Source: Flavobacteriaceae bacterium UBA6231 (GTDB lineage Bacteria > Bacteroidota > Bacteroidia > Flavobacteriales > Flavobacteriaceae). From it: a DNA stretch of 14,478 nucleotides. Both the position numbers and the translations under genes were made by a program. Below are positions 7,585 to 14,478 of this stretch, piece after piece. Location of the stretch: positions 11,870-26,347 of the forward strand of contig DJWL01000041.1 in NCBI GenBank assembly GCA_002441545.1. The letters are read 5' to 3'. Under the pieces are notes generated by a model. It was not told where the DNA came from, did no database searches, and worked only from the letters and a program-made list of their open reading frames with translations. The number at the start of each line of letters is the position of its first letter. Position 1 is the stretch's first letter.

Positions 7585-7598
7585 TTTAAACGTTTAAA
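7585..7598. promoter_or_regulatory. 14-bp perfect palindrome in the divergent promoter region
   Basis: TTTAAACGTTTAAA is self-complementary and lies 5 bp before the rhomboid start, in the 62-bp gap between divergent genes. Its position suits an operator that could act on both promoters, but the sequence is AT-rich and simple, so chance is possible. Confidence 0.3.
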
Positions 7599-7610
7599 AA
7601 ATTTATAACA

Positions 7611-7618
7611 TATATTTG
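7611..7618 (+). promoter_or_regulatory. -7 box for the acyltransferase gene
   Basis: TATATTTG matches TAnnTTTG exactly and ends 24 nt before the ATG at 7643, giving a leader of about 18 nt. No clear TTG -33 element is seen. Confidence 0.5.
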
Positions 7619-7624
7619 TCGTTG

Positions 7625-7632
7625 CAAATTTA
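7625..7632 (-). promoter_or_regulatory. -7 box for the rhomboid gene
   Basis: The minus strand reads TAAATTTG followed by C, an exact TAnnTTTG match about 45 nt before the rhomboid start. It faces the plus-strand box at 7611-7618 only 6 bp away, so the two divergent promoters would compete or be co-regulated. The -33 element is not evident. Confidence 0.42.
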
Positions 7633-7642
7633 AAATTAATTA

Positions 7643-8527
7643 ATGCAATTTCTTGTTTACATTATAGTTTATCCGTTTTTGTGGATTATTTCAATATTAC
7701 CTTTTAGAGTATTATATCTTTTTTCAGACTGCATTTATGTTCTTATTTACTACATCATTGGATATAGAAAGAAAACGGTGAACGAAAATTTAAGGCTTGT
7801 TTTCCCTAATAAAACAGAAACTGAAATAGCACAAATTAGAAAAAAATTCTATCATCATTTGTGTGATATGTTTTTAGAAATGGCTAAAACCATGAGCATT
7901 TCTGAAACTGAGTTAAAGAAACGATTTAAAATTATTAATCCAGAAGAATTTAAACGTTTAGAATCTCTAAATAAAAGTATCATACTCATTTTTGGTCATT
8001 ATGCCAGTTGGGAATGGTCTATTGTTATTCAAAACTATATTAATTTTAAAGGGCTGGCAGTTTATAAAAAATTAGCAAATCCTTATTTTGATAAATTAGT
8101 GCAAGCAATTAGGTCGAAATTCAATACTTCACTTATTAGTACCAAAGAAACTATAACATATATAAATAATCTTGAAAGCAAAAGCATAAAAAGTATTACA
8201 GGATTTATAAGTGACCAATCGCCAAAAATTAGTAATGATGTCTATTGGAGCACGTTTATGGGAATACAAGTTCCTTGTTTTACAGGAGCTGAACGATTAG
8301 CAAAAAAACTGGATTTCACAACTGCTTATTTAAAAGTAACCAAAGTAAAACGTGGATTCTATGAAGCTGAAGTTATAACACTTGCAGAAAACTCTTTAGA
8401 ATATCCTGATTACAAATTAACCGATATGTTTTTACAAGAAGTTGAAAAACAAATTTATGAAGTGCCTGAATATTATTTTTGGACGCATAAAAGATGGAAG
8501 CATCGCGAAAAATTCATTAATAAATAG
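7643..8527 (+). CDS. LpxL/HtrB-family lysophospholipid / lipid A acyltransferase
   Basis: A 294-residue inner-membrane acyltransferase. It has an N-terminal membrane segment (about residues 3-40) and then the basic motif GYRKKTVNENLRLVFP, typical of the family. The catalytic HX4E box is in GHYASWEW (His119, Glu124), and the C-terminus carries YYFWTHKRWKHRE, also typical. Members transfer acyl chains to lipid A precursors, and some Bacteroidota homologues act on other lipids, so the substrate is not fixed by sequence. Length is normal. It is transcribed alone from a promoter facing that of the rhomboid gene, and ends convergently 34 bp from the DUF4256 gene with no strong terminator between. 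Confidence 0.92.
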   Translation: MQFLVYIIVYPFLWIISILPFRVLYLFSDCIYVLIYYIIGYRKKTVNENLRLVFPNKTETEIAQIRKKFYHHLCDMFLEMAKTMSISETELKKRFKIINPEEFKRLESLNKSIILIFGHYASWEWSIVIQNYINFKGLAVYKKLANPYFDKLVQAIRSKFNTSLISTKETITYINNLESKSIKSITGFISDQSPKISNDVYWSTFMGIQVPCFTGAERLAKKLDFTTAYLKVTKVKRGFYEAEVITLAENSLEYPDYKLTDMFLQEVEKQIYEVPEYYFWTHKRWKHREKFINK

Positions 8528-8561
8528 ATTGCATTTCAATAAATAATTTAAAGCTTTTTGT

Positions 8562-9125
8562 TTAAACCTTTAAAGAACCACGAAATCCCCTAGCCGCATA
8601 ATAAGATTCTGCGCCGTTGTGATAAATAAAAACATTGCCATAGCGAAAATCAGCAAAAATAGCACCGCCTCTTTTTCTTATATCAGTAGGTGTTTTTAAC
8701 CAACTGGATGTTTTTGTATCAAAATCACCAAATGTTTGTAGCTGCCTGTACTGTTCTTCTGTTAAAATTTCAATGCCCATACTAGCAGCCATATCAATGG
8801 CATTATTTTTTGGTTTAAATTGTTTTCTAGTTTCTAATGCTTCATGATCGTAACAAACACTTCTTCGTTCTTTAGGGCTTTCTGGTGAGCAATCACAAAA
8901 GACATATTCATTAGTATTCTTATCAAAACCAATAATGTCTGGTTCTCCACCAGTTTTTTCCATTTCATTTAGTGACCAAAATTTTTCGGTATTCGATTCA
9001 ATCTTCATTTTAACTTCATCCCATTTAAGACCTTCATGTCTATTCATGTTTTTCTCAAAACGAGCCTTTAATATGTTTAATAGAATTGTTCTTTGTTCTG
9101 CTGATAATTCCTTAGTTTTATTCAT
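8562..9125 (-). CDS. DUF4256 family protein of unknown function
   Basis: A 187-residue soluble protein without signal peptide or membrane segment. Family hallmarks are WSLNEMEKTGGEPDIIGFD at residues 50-68, CDCSPESPKERRSVCYDHEA at 77-96, AIDMAASMGIEILTEEQYR near 109-127 and YHNGAESYYAARGFRGSL near the C-terminus. Such strong conservation with Cys77, Cys79, Cys91 and several acidic residues suggests an enzyme or metal site, but no function is known to me. It lies 17 bp downstream of glmM on the same strand and is probably co-transcribed with it. The family is patchily spread across bacteria, so its tie to glmM need not be functional. Confidence 0.88.
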   Translation of the reverse strand: MNKTKELSAEQRTILLNILKARFEKNMNRHEGLKWDEVKMKIESNTEKFWSLNEMEKTGGEPDIIGFDKNTNEYVFCDCSPESPKERRSVCYDHEALETRKQFKPKNNAIDMAASMGIEILTEEQYRQLQTFGDFDTKTSSWLKTPTDIRKRGGAIFADFRYGNVFIYHNGAESYYAARGFRGSLKV

Positions 9126-9142
9126 TCCTTTGAGGTTTTATC

Positions 9143-10534
9143 TTAATTTTTATTAGCAATCACGCCAATCTCCTTAATAAATTTATCAGCCAAAGTATCT
9201 GCTTCTTGTTGTGACTTTGCTTCGGTATAAATTCTAATAATAGGCTCTGTATTGCTTTTTCGTAAATGCACCCAACTTTCAGGAAAATCAATTTTTACAC
9301 CATCAATCGTGGTCAGTTGTTCATTATTGTAACGCTTTTCTATCTCTTTTAAAATACCATCCACATCTAAACCAGGCGTTAATTCTATCTTCTTTTTACT
9401 CATAAAATAGTTTGGATAAGTTTTTCTAAGTTCACTCACTTTCATCTGTTTATCTGCTAATAAACTTAAAAACAATGCTACACCAACAAGTGCATCTCTG
9501 CCATAATGAGATTCAGGATAAATAATACCGCCATTTCCTTCACCACCAATAACAACCTTGTTCTTTTTCATTAATTTAACGACGTTAACTTCTCCAACGG
9601 CACTGGCTTCATAAGTTCCTCCATATTTTTCGGTAACATCTCGCAATGCTCTTGTTGAACTCATATTGCTTACGGTATTCCCAGGAGTTCTGCTCAAAAC
9701 ATAATCTGCACAGGCAACCAATGTATATTCTTCCCCAAACATTTCTCCATTTTCATCCATAAAAGCCAATCTATCTACATCAGGATCCACAACAATACCA
9801 AAATCAGCTTTATGCTTTTTTACAGCTTCAGATAAATCTGTTAAATGTTCTTTTAAAGGCTCTGGATTATGAGGAAACTGTCCATTTGGCTCGCAATATA
9901 ATTTCACGACATGAACACCTAAACGATCTAAAAGTAACGGAATAGCTATACCTCCAGTAGAATTAACACCATCTACAACCACTTTAAAACGTGCTTCTTC
10001 AATTGGTTTTACGGTTACTAGTGGTAAATCTAAAACCTCAATAATATGTAAATCTATATAAGCTTTGTTTTTTGTAATCTTTCCTAAACTATCAACATCA
10101 GCAAATAACATATCATCACTTTCAGCAATTTCTAAAATTTTAGCACCCTCAACATCGTCTAAAAACTCGCCCTTAGCATTTAAAAGCTTTAAAGCATTCC
10201 ATTGTTTTGGATTATGACTAGCTGTAAGTATAATACCTCCATCGGCATGTTCCATAGGGACAGCCAATTCAACAGTTGGCGTAGTAGAAAGTCCTAAATC
10301 AACTACATGAATCCCAAGTCCAACCAACGTATTCATAACCAAATTTTGTATCATTTCTCCAGAAATCCTAGCATCTCTACCAACAACAACTTTATAATGC
10401 TCTTTGTCTCTCTGTTGTTTAATCCATGTACCATAAGCCGATGCAAATTTAACTGCATCAATAGGAGTTAAATTATCACCTACTTGCCCTCCAATAGTTC
10501 CTCTAATTCCTGAAATTGATTTTATTAGTGTCAT
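9143..10534 (-). CDS. glmM: Phosphoglucosamine mutase
   Basis: Converts glucosamine-6-phosphate to glucosamine-1-phosphate for UDP-GlcNAc, feeding peptidoglycan and lipid A. The 463-residue protein has all alpha-phosphohexomutase elements: the phosphoserine loop TASHNP (Ser106), the magnesium loop DPDVDRL (Asp250, Asp252, Asp254), the sugar-specificity loop GGEGNGG at 330-336 and the phosphate-binding RKSNTEPIIRIYTEA near 425-439. The specificity loop is of the EGNGG type seen in Bacteroidota and archaeal-like mutases rather than the EQSGH type of E. coli GlmM. A phosphomannomutase/phosphoglucomutase activity therefore cannot be excluded, although GlmM is the usual assignment. It has its own -7 box and the DUF4256 gene follows after 17 bp. 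Confidence 0.9.
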   Translation of the reverse strand: MTLIKSISGIRGTIGGQVGDNLTPIDAVKFASAYGTWIKQQRDKEHYKVVVGRDARISGEMIQNLVMNTLVGLGIHVVDLGLSTTPTVELAVPMEHADGGIILTASHNPKQWNALKLLNAKGEFLDDVEGAKILEIAESDDMLFADVDSLGKITKNKAYIDLHIIEVLDLPLVTVKPIEEARFKVVVDGVNSTGGIAIPLLLDRLGVHVVKLYCEPNGQFPHNPEPLKEHLTDLSEAVKKHKADFGIVVDPDVDRLAFMDENGEMFGEEYTLVACADYVLSRTPGNTVSNMSSTRALRDVTEKYGGTYEASAVGEVNVVKLMKKNKVVIGGEGNGGIIYPESHYGRDALVGVALFLSLLADKQMKVSELRKTYPNYFMSKKKIELTPGLDVDGILKEIEKRYNNEQLTTIDGVKIDFPESWVHLRKSNTEPIIRIYTEAKSQQEADTLADKFIKEIGVIANKN

Positions 10535-10553
10535 ATTTGAATGTTATTTTTAA

Positions 10554-10561
10554 CAAACCTA
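10554..10561 (-). promoter_or_regulatory. -7 box for glmM
   Basis: The minus strand reads TAGGTTTG, an exact TAnnTTTG match 20 nt before the glmM start, which gives a leader of about 13 nt. No TTG is present at the usual -33 spacing. Confidence 0.48.
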
Positions 10562-10663
10562 CATATTTTTCTAGCTTACATTTTAATATTTAATAAAAAA
10601 TATTTAAACGAATATTTTAAAGTTAAAGTACAAAACATCCATTTGAATTTGTAAATTTCCCCA

Positions 10664-11269
10664 ATGAATTACTTAGCACATATATATCTTTCAGGAGAAA
10701 ATAACCTTGTTACCATTGGAAATTTTATTGCTGATGGCATTAAAGGAAAAGATTATGAATATTATCCTAAAGATATTCAGATAGGTGTTTTATTACATAG
10801 AAACATTGATACGTTTACTGATGCTCATAAAACCGTAAGAAAAAGCACCAAAAGGTTGCATAAAAAATACAGCCATTATTCAGGAATTATTGTTGATATG
10901 CTTTACGATCATTTTTTGGCCAAAAACTGGAAAAAATATTGTGATATCCCTTTAAAAGAGTATGCTGAATCATTTTATGATTCTTTGGAAACTCATTATG
11001 AAGTTTTACCAATTCGTATTCAAAAAATGATGCCTTATATGTTAACTGATAACTGGTTGGTGAGCTATGCTTCAATTGATGGAATCACTAGAGCATTAGA
11101 GGGCATGAACAGGAGAACAAAAAACAAATCGGGCATGAATGAAGCTGTGAACGAACTTGAAGAGTTTTATGAAGCTTTTGAAAATGAGTTCACTATTTTC
11201 TTCGATGAGCTCATGGAATTTTCAAAAAATAAATTAAAAGAAATAGAACATAAAATCAACCAAAAATGA
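10664..11269 (+). CDS. Acyl carrier protein phosphodiesterase (AcpH-like)
   Basis: A 201-residue soluble protein of the AcpH family (E. coli AcpH is 193 aa), which removes 4'-phosphopantetheine from holo-ACP. Conserved blocks are MNYLAHIYLSG at the start, GNFIADGIKG at 19-28, LLHRNIDTFTDAH at 43-55 and GIIVDMLYDHFLA at 74-86. The His and Asp residues in these (His6, Asp24, His45, Asp49, Asp78, Asp82, His83) fit the HD-like metal site of the family. The stop codon overlaps the start of the next gene (ATGA), so translation of the transpeptidase is probably coupled to this gene. A near-match -7 box (TGAATTTG, 10644-10651) lies just upstream. Confidence 0.88.
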   Translation: MNYLAHIYLSGENNLVTIGNFIADGIKGKDYEYYPKDIQIGVLLHRNIDTFTDAHKTVRKSTKRLHKKYSHYSGIIVDMLYDHFLAKNWKKYCDIPLKEYAESFYDSLETHYEVLPIRIQKMMPYMLTDNWLVSYASIDGITRALEGMNRRTKNKSGMNEAVNELEEFYEAFENEFTIFFDELMEFSKNKLKEIEHKINQK

Positions 11270-12966
11270 AAAGAACTTTATATGTATTATTCCTAATATT
11301 ATTGTGTCTTTCTTGTAACACAACCAAAACTGAAGTTAAAAAAAGTAATAAAAGAGGTCTAATTTCTAAACATGGTATGGTTGTATCTGCACGCATAGAA
11401 GCTTCACTAATTGGAGTAGATATTTTAAAAAAAGGGGGCAATGCTTTCGACGCTATGGCTGCAACCGGATTAGCTTTAGCTGTATCATATCCTTTTGCTG
11501 GAAATCTTGGAGGTGGTGGTTTTATGGTTTACAGAAAAGCTAATGGTGATATTGGAGGCATTGATTATAGAGAAAAAGCACCTTTAACAGCAACAAAAAA
11601 CATGTTTTTAGATGAAAATGGTGAAGTTATTCCTAATAAAAGTACATTAGGTTCTTTATCTGTTGGCGTTCCAGGGAGCATTGCAGGTATTTTTGAAGTA
11701 CATGAGAAATTTGGAAAGTTACCAATGAAAGATATTCTTGAACCTGTAATAGCCCTTGCTTACAAAGGCGTAATTGTTACTAAAAATCAAGCAAATAGAT
11801 TTAATAATTATCAAGATCAATTTCGGTCAGTAAATAAAGATTCTCTTATATTTTATAAAGATTGGAAAGAAAATGACACCATTAAATATCCTGCTTTAGC
11901 AAAAACTTTAGAACGTATTTTAAAAAATGGTAAAGATGAATTTTACAAAGGAGAAACAGCTAAAATACTGGTTAAGTTTTTAAAAGATAATGGTGGTATT
12001 ATTACTGAAGAAGATTTAGCAAATTATAATGCAAGATGGAGAACACCGATTACTTTTAGTTATGACGATTTAAAAATTATATCCATGTCGCCGCCTTCAA
12101 GCGGAGGTATTTGTTTAGCACAAATTATGAAAATGATAGAACCATTTGATTTATCAGATTATGGTCCAAATTCATTAAAAGCAATCCAAGTTATTACAGA
12201 AGCTGAGCGTCGTGCATATGCTGATAGAAGTTATTATTTAGGCGACCCAGATTTTGTCTCAATTCCAACTGATGAACTTACAAGTAATGCCTATTTAAAA
12301 TCAAGAATGGCAGATTTCTCTTTTGAAAAAGCAACATCATCAGCAAGTGTGTCGCATGGCAATATTGGAGTTGTTGAAAGTAATGAAACAACTCATTATT
12401 CAATTATAGATCAATTTGGAAATGCTGTTTCGGTAACAACTACATTAAATGGAGCTTATGGTTCTAAATTATATTGTTCAGAACTTGGCTTTTTCTTAAA
12501 TAATGAAATGGACGATTTTAGCAGTAAACCAGGAGTTCCTAATATGTTTGGATTGATTGGAGCTGAAGCCAATAGTATTGCTCCAGAAAAAAGAATGTTA
12601 AGTTCTATGACACCAACCATTGTTGAAAAAAACGGAAAATTATTTATGTCAGTTGGAACGCCTGGTGGTTCAACAATTATTACATCGGTACTTCAAACCA
12701 TATTAAATGTTCATGAGTATAATATGACTATGCAAGAAGCTGTTGATGCACCAAGATTTCATCATCAATGGTTGCCAGATGTTATTCAAATGGAACCAAA
12801 TTCCTTTGACAAAAATTTAATAAACCAACTTGAAAATAAAGGATATATCATCAATGAAAAAGACTCACCAGTAATTGGTAAGGTAGATGGAATCATGGTT
12901 CTAACCGATAAAACGTTAGAAGGTGGTGCAGATCATCGAGGTGATGATACGGCTGTCGGTTTTTAA
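11266..12966 (+). CDS. ggt: Gamma-glutamyltranspeptidase, lipoprotein form
   Basis: A 566-residue N-terminal-nucleophile hydrolase that cleaves gamma-glutamyl bonds, as in glutathione, and transfers the glutamyl group to water or amino acids. The signal ends in the lipobox LCLSC (Cys17), so the protein is probably lipid-anchored, unlike the soluble periplasmic E. coli enzyme. The precursor should self-cleave before Thr375 in ESNETTHYS. Other expected residues are present: YREKAP (Arg102), PPSSGG, NNEMDDFSSKPGVPN with the lid loop, LSSMTP (Ser446, Ser447), GTPGG and APRFHHQWLPD. Length is normal and no domain is missing. It overlaps the AcpH-like gene by 4 nt. Substrate in vivo is not shown. 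Confidence 0.95.
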   Translation: MKRTLYVLFLILLCLSCNTTKTEVKKSNKRGLISKHGMVVSARIEASLIGVDILKKGGNAFDAMAATGLALAVSYPFAGNLGGGGFMVYRKANGDIGGIDYREKAPLTATKNMFLDENGEVIPNKSTLGSLSVGVPGSIAGIFEVHEKFGKLPMKDILEPVIALAYKGVIVTKNQANRFNNYQDQFRSVNKDSLIFYKDWKENDTIKYPALAKTLERILKNGKDEFYKGETAKILVKFLKDNGGIITEEDLANYNARWRTPITFSYDDLKIISMSPPSSGGICLAQIMKMIEPFDLSDYGPNSLKAIQVITEAERRAYADRSYYLGDPDFVSIPTDELTSNAYLKSRMADFSFEKATSSASVSHGNIGVVESNETTHYSIIDQFGNAVSVTTTLNGAYGSKLYCSELGFFLNNEMDDFSSKPGVPNMFGLIGAEANSIAPEKRMLSSMTPTIVEKNGKLFMSVGTPGGSTIITSVLQTILNVHEYNMTMQEAVDAPRFHHQWLPDVIQMEPNSFDKNLINQLENKGYIINEKDSPVIGKVDGIMVLTDKTLEGGADHRGDDTAVGF

Positions 12967-13052
12967 GGTTTTTATTCAATCTAATCAATTCTATTTAATA
13001 ATTTAGCCTTGATTTTTAGATTATTACCCATAATTATCTGTTAACCTATTTC

Positions 13053-13769
13053 ATGAAAACCAAAAAGACTTTCAAAATAATTACTGGTGTTATAGTGTTT
13101 TTAACATTACCAAGCATATTATTTTTTGGTTTCATTTTTTTTAAATACAACGAAGATTTTCCTATTGGTGTTCAAGGACAAGCTGCCGATAATTTAGCTT
13201 ATAAAATGCTTGATGCTTTAGATTATGATGCTTATAAAAACACCAATTATATTGAATGGAGCTTTAAAAAACTGCATCATTATAAATGGAAAAAATCCAG
13301 TAATACCTGTTCTGTTTTTTGGGAAGACAATAAAGTTGATTTAAACCTAAACAATAGCTCTTTAAATAAAGCTTACATACACGGATTTAAGGTTGAAGGA
13401 GACATAGGTGAAAATCTCATTGAAAAAGCCATATCTTATTTTAACAATGACTCTTTTTGGTTGATCGCCCCATATAAAGTATTTGATTTTGGAACTGAAA
13501 GACGATTAGTTACACTTGAAAACGGTAAAAAGGGATTACTGGTTACTTATACAAAAGGTGGTACAACTCCAGGCGATTCCTATTTATGGATACTTGACAA
13601 CACTGGATTTCCTGTAAGTTTTAAAATGTTTACTTCTGTCATTCCTATTCAAGGTCTTGAATCTTCATGGTCAAATTGGACTACTACAGAAAGTGGGGCA
13701 AAATTACCCACTTTCCATAATATTTTATTCTTAGGAATTGAAATCACTAATGTTAAAGCCACAAATTAA
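13053..13769 (+). CDS. Unknown membrane-anchored protein with possible LolA-like fold
   Basis: The 238-residue product begins with basic residues and one transmembrane segment or uncleaved signal (about residues 8-30), then an extracytoplasmic domain. Features seen are a repeating aromatic pattern (YIEWSFKKLHHYKWK near 66-80, then CSVFW), NNDSFWLIAPYKVFDFGTER near 131-150 and GDSYLWILDNTGFPVSFKMF near 174-193. The latter two look like strands of a half-barrel such as LolA/outer-membrane lipoprotein-sorting folds, which have a conserved run before a late strand. This fold guess is mine, not a match I can prove. I do not recognise a named family. It is 86 bp downstream of ggt on the same strand, with a weak -7-like TAGCCTTG at 13004-13011, so co-transcription is uncertain. 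It ends 7 bp from the convergent neighbour. Confidence 0.8.
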   Translation: MKTKKTFKIITGVIVFLTLPSILFFGFIFFKYNEDFPIGVQGQAADNLAYKMLDALDYDAYKNTNYIEWSFKKLHHYKWKKSSNTCSVFWEDNKVDLNLNNSSLNKAYIHGFKVEGDIGENLIEKAISYFNNDSFWLIAPYKVFDFGTERRLVTLENGKKGLLVTYTKGGTTPGDSYLWILDNTGFPVSFKMFTSVIPIQGLESSWSNWTTTESGAKLPTFHNILFLGIEITNVKATN

Positions 13770-13776
13770 GTTCAGC

Positions 13777-14301
13777 TTAGCTTGATTTTTGCCCAACAAA
13801 CTGTTGTGTTTTCAATTTAAACAACACATTAAAGGTTGTTAAGCTGCCATAGTTTCTTGTAATATATTGCTGTAAATCTATTTTTTCTTGTTCATCTAAA
13901 TTACTCGAGTTAATTTTTTGTTCCATAACTCGTAAACGGTCACGTACCATAGTGATTTTATGAAAAAAAGTGTCAATTGGAATTTCACTTGCCTTTAAAC
14001 TGGTGTCTCCAGGCTCTAAAATTAACTTCCCTCCTTTCCATTTATCAGCAATTGGAACAATTTCAGTCACATCACTCCATTTTTTTAATATTTCTGTAAG
14101 ACTTCTTTCAACATCAAAAAAACTAACAGTATCCACTTCATTTTCAGTAGATTCAATAACTTCAAATTCACTGTCTAAGTCTATAGTTTCTAGTCCGTTT
14201 TCAATAAAAGTCACCCAATAATGTTTTGAAGATACATTTGTAATAACACCTTTGCCATATTCTGAGTGATTAATTCGAGAGCCAATTCCTAATAGTTTCA
14301 T
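13777..14301 (-). CDS. Small Tudor/SH3-like protein of unknown function
   Basis: A 174-residue soluble protein. Residues about 5-50 follow the pattern GxxxxHxxYGxGxVxxV, then VTF, then hydrophobic strands (GIGSRINHSEYGKGVITNV, followed by YWVTFIENGLETIDL). This resembles the C-terminal Tudor-like domain of the PcrA/UvrD helicases, which contacts RNA polymerase. The remaining 120 residues are mostly helical (for example FFDVERSLTEILKKW and a helix near 116-133, with basic and hydrophobic faces) and match no family I know. There is no helicase part and no sign of truncation. It is divergent from uvrA, with back-to-back promoters. The Tudor assignment is by motif only; an RNA-polymerase or DNA-binding role is inference. 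Confidence 0.82.
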   Translation of the reverse strand: MKLLGIGSRINHSEYGKGVITNVSSKHYWVTFIENGLETIDLDSEFEVIESTENEVDTVSFFDVERSLTEILKKWSDVTEIVPIADKWKGGKLILEPGDTSLKASEIPIDTFFHKITMVRDRLRVMEQKINSSNLDEQEKIDLQQYITRNYGSLTTFNVLFKLKTQQFVGQKSS

Positions 14302-14327
14302 ATTTGTCTTTAATTGATTTCATATAA

Positions 14328-14357
14328 CAATTATAATAAATCTAACAGTATCGACAA
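14328..14357 (-). promoter_or_regulatory. Promoter of the Tudor-like gene
   Basis: On the minus strand TTG (plus-strand 14355-14357) is followed after exactly 19 nt by TATAATTG (14328-14335), one base off TAnnTTTG. This is the usual Bacteroidota -33/-7 spacing. The start codon follows after 26 nt, giving a leader of about 20 nt. Confidence 0.55.
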
Positions 14358-14387
14358 TTAAAAATTAGCACTAAAATTGTAACTTTG
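14358..14387 (+). promoter_or_regulatory. Promoter of uvrA
   Basis: TTA (14358-14360, one base off TTG), then 19 nt, then TAACTTTG (14380-14387), an exact TAnnTTTG -7 box. The start codon is 16 nt further on, so the leader would be about 9 nt. The -7 box overlaps a small palindrome, TTTGCA-CTTT-TGCAAA (14384-14399). Confidence 0.6.
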
Positions 14388-14402
14388 CACTTTTGCAAAT
14401 TT

Positions 14403-14478
14403 ATGAGTCAATTTGATGATTGTATTGAGGTACAAGGTGCACGTGTACACAACCTTAAAAATATTGATGTTACAATTC
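14403..14478 (+). CDS. uvrA: Excinuclease ABC subunit A, N-terminus (cut by window edge)
   Basis: Only 25 codons are visible: MSQFDDCIEVQGARVHNLKN followed by IDVTI. The segment IEVxGARxHNLKNIDV is the conserved N-terminus of UvrA, directly before its first Walker A motif, which lies beyond the right edge. UvrA is the damage-recognition ATPase of nucleotide excision repair. With so little sequence the true full-length protein cannot be distinguished from a second UvrA paralogue, but the family is clear. It has a good promoter shared back to back with the Tudor-like gene. Confidence 0.9.
   Translation, partial: MSQFDDCIEVQGARVHNLKNIDVTI

Noticed and set aside
8547..8574. TTTAAAG / CTTTAAA inverted repeat as terminator between convergent genes
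   Set aside because: All but one pair in each arm are A-T, the loop is 14 nt and the right arm runs into the coding end of the DUF4256 gene; too weak to call.
10644..10651. TGAATTTG as promoter of the AcpH-like gene
   Set aside because: Off consensus at the normally invariant A and lacking a proper -33; noted in the gene entry only.

Overview
The window looks like ordinary core chromosome of a marine-type Flavobacteriaceae bacterium (Bacteroidota). It is strongly AT-rich. It carries two type IX secretion (T9SS) markers, PorQ and a cargo protein with a C-terminal sorting domain. Several starts have no Shine-Dalgarno sequence, and many are preceded by the Bacteroidota -7 promoter box TAnnTTTG. 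Genus cannot be fixed from this sequence. I see no tRNA, rRNA, CRISPR array, transposase, integrase or prophage.

Layout. (1) 1-502, minus: the 5' part of rpsA (ribosomal protein S1), cut by the window edge, with a leader of about 115 nt. (2) 794-1174, plus: a BON+LysM protein like E. coli Kbp. It is followed by a 307-nt AT-rich gap holding what appears to be a decayed fragment of the 3' end of cmk. (3) 1482-2408, plus: a secreted T9SS cargo protein that meets cmk head-on at a strong bidirectional terminator. (4) 2469-4186, minus: a porQ-cmk operon with a 2-nt gap. (5) lon, with its own terminator, then an intramembrane rhomboid protease, both minus. (6) 7643-8527, plus: a LpxL/HtrB-type acyltransferase, divergent from the rhomboid gene. 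(7) 8562-10534, minus: glmM followed by a DUF4256 gene. (8) 10664-12966, plus: acyl carrier protein phosphodiesterase overlapping a lipoprotein gamma-glutamyltranspeptidase by ATGA, then an unknown membrane-anchored protein (13053-13769). (9) 13777-14301, minus: a small Tudor/SH3-like protein, divergent from the start of uvrA (14403 to the right edge).

Functionally these are mostly housekeeping genes: translation (rpsA), nucleotide metabolism (cmk), protein quality control (lon, rhomboid), envelope precursor and lipid synthesis (glmM, acyltransferase), ACP and glutathione turnover (AcpH-like, ggt), T9SS (porQ plus cargo) and DNA repair (uvrA).

No new multi-gene system is evident. The best leads are: an approximately 40-bp near-identical copy of the cmk 3' region on the far side of the T9SS cargo gene, suggesting that gene was inserted next to cmk; a stand-alone protein resembling the PcrA/UvrD C-terminal Tudor domain, sharing a divergent promoter with uvrA; and short palindromes sitting on or next to promoter boxes.
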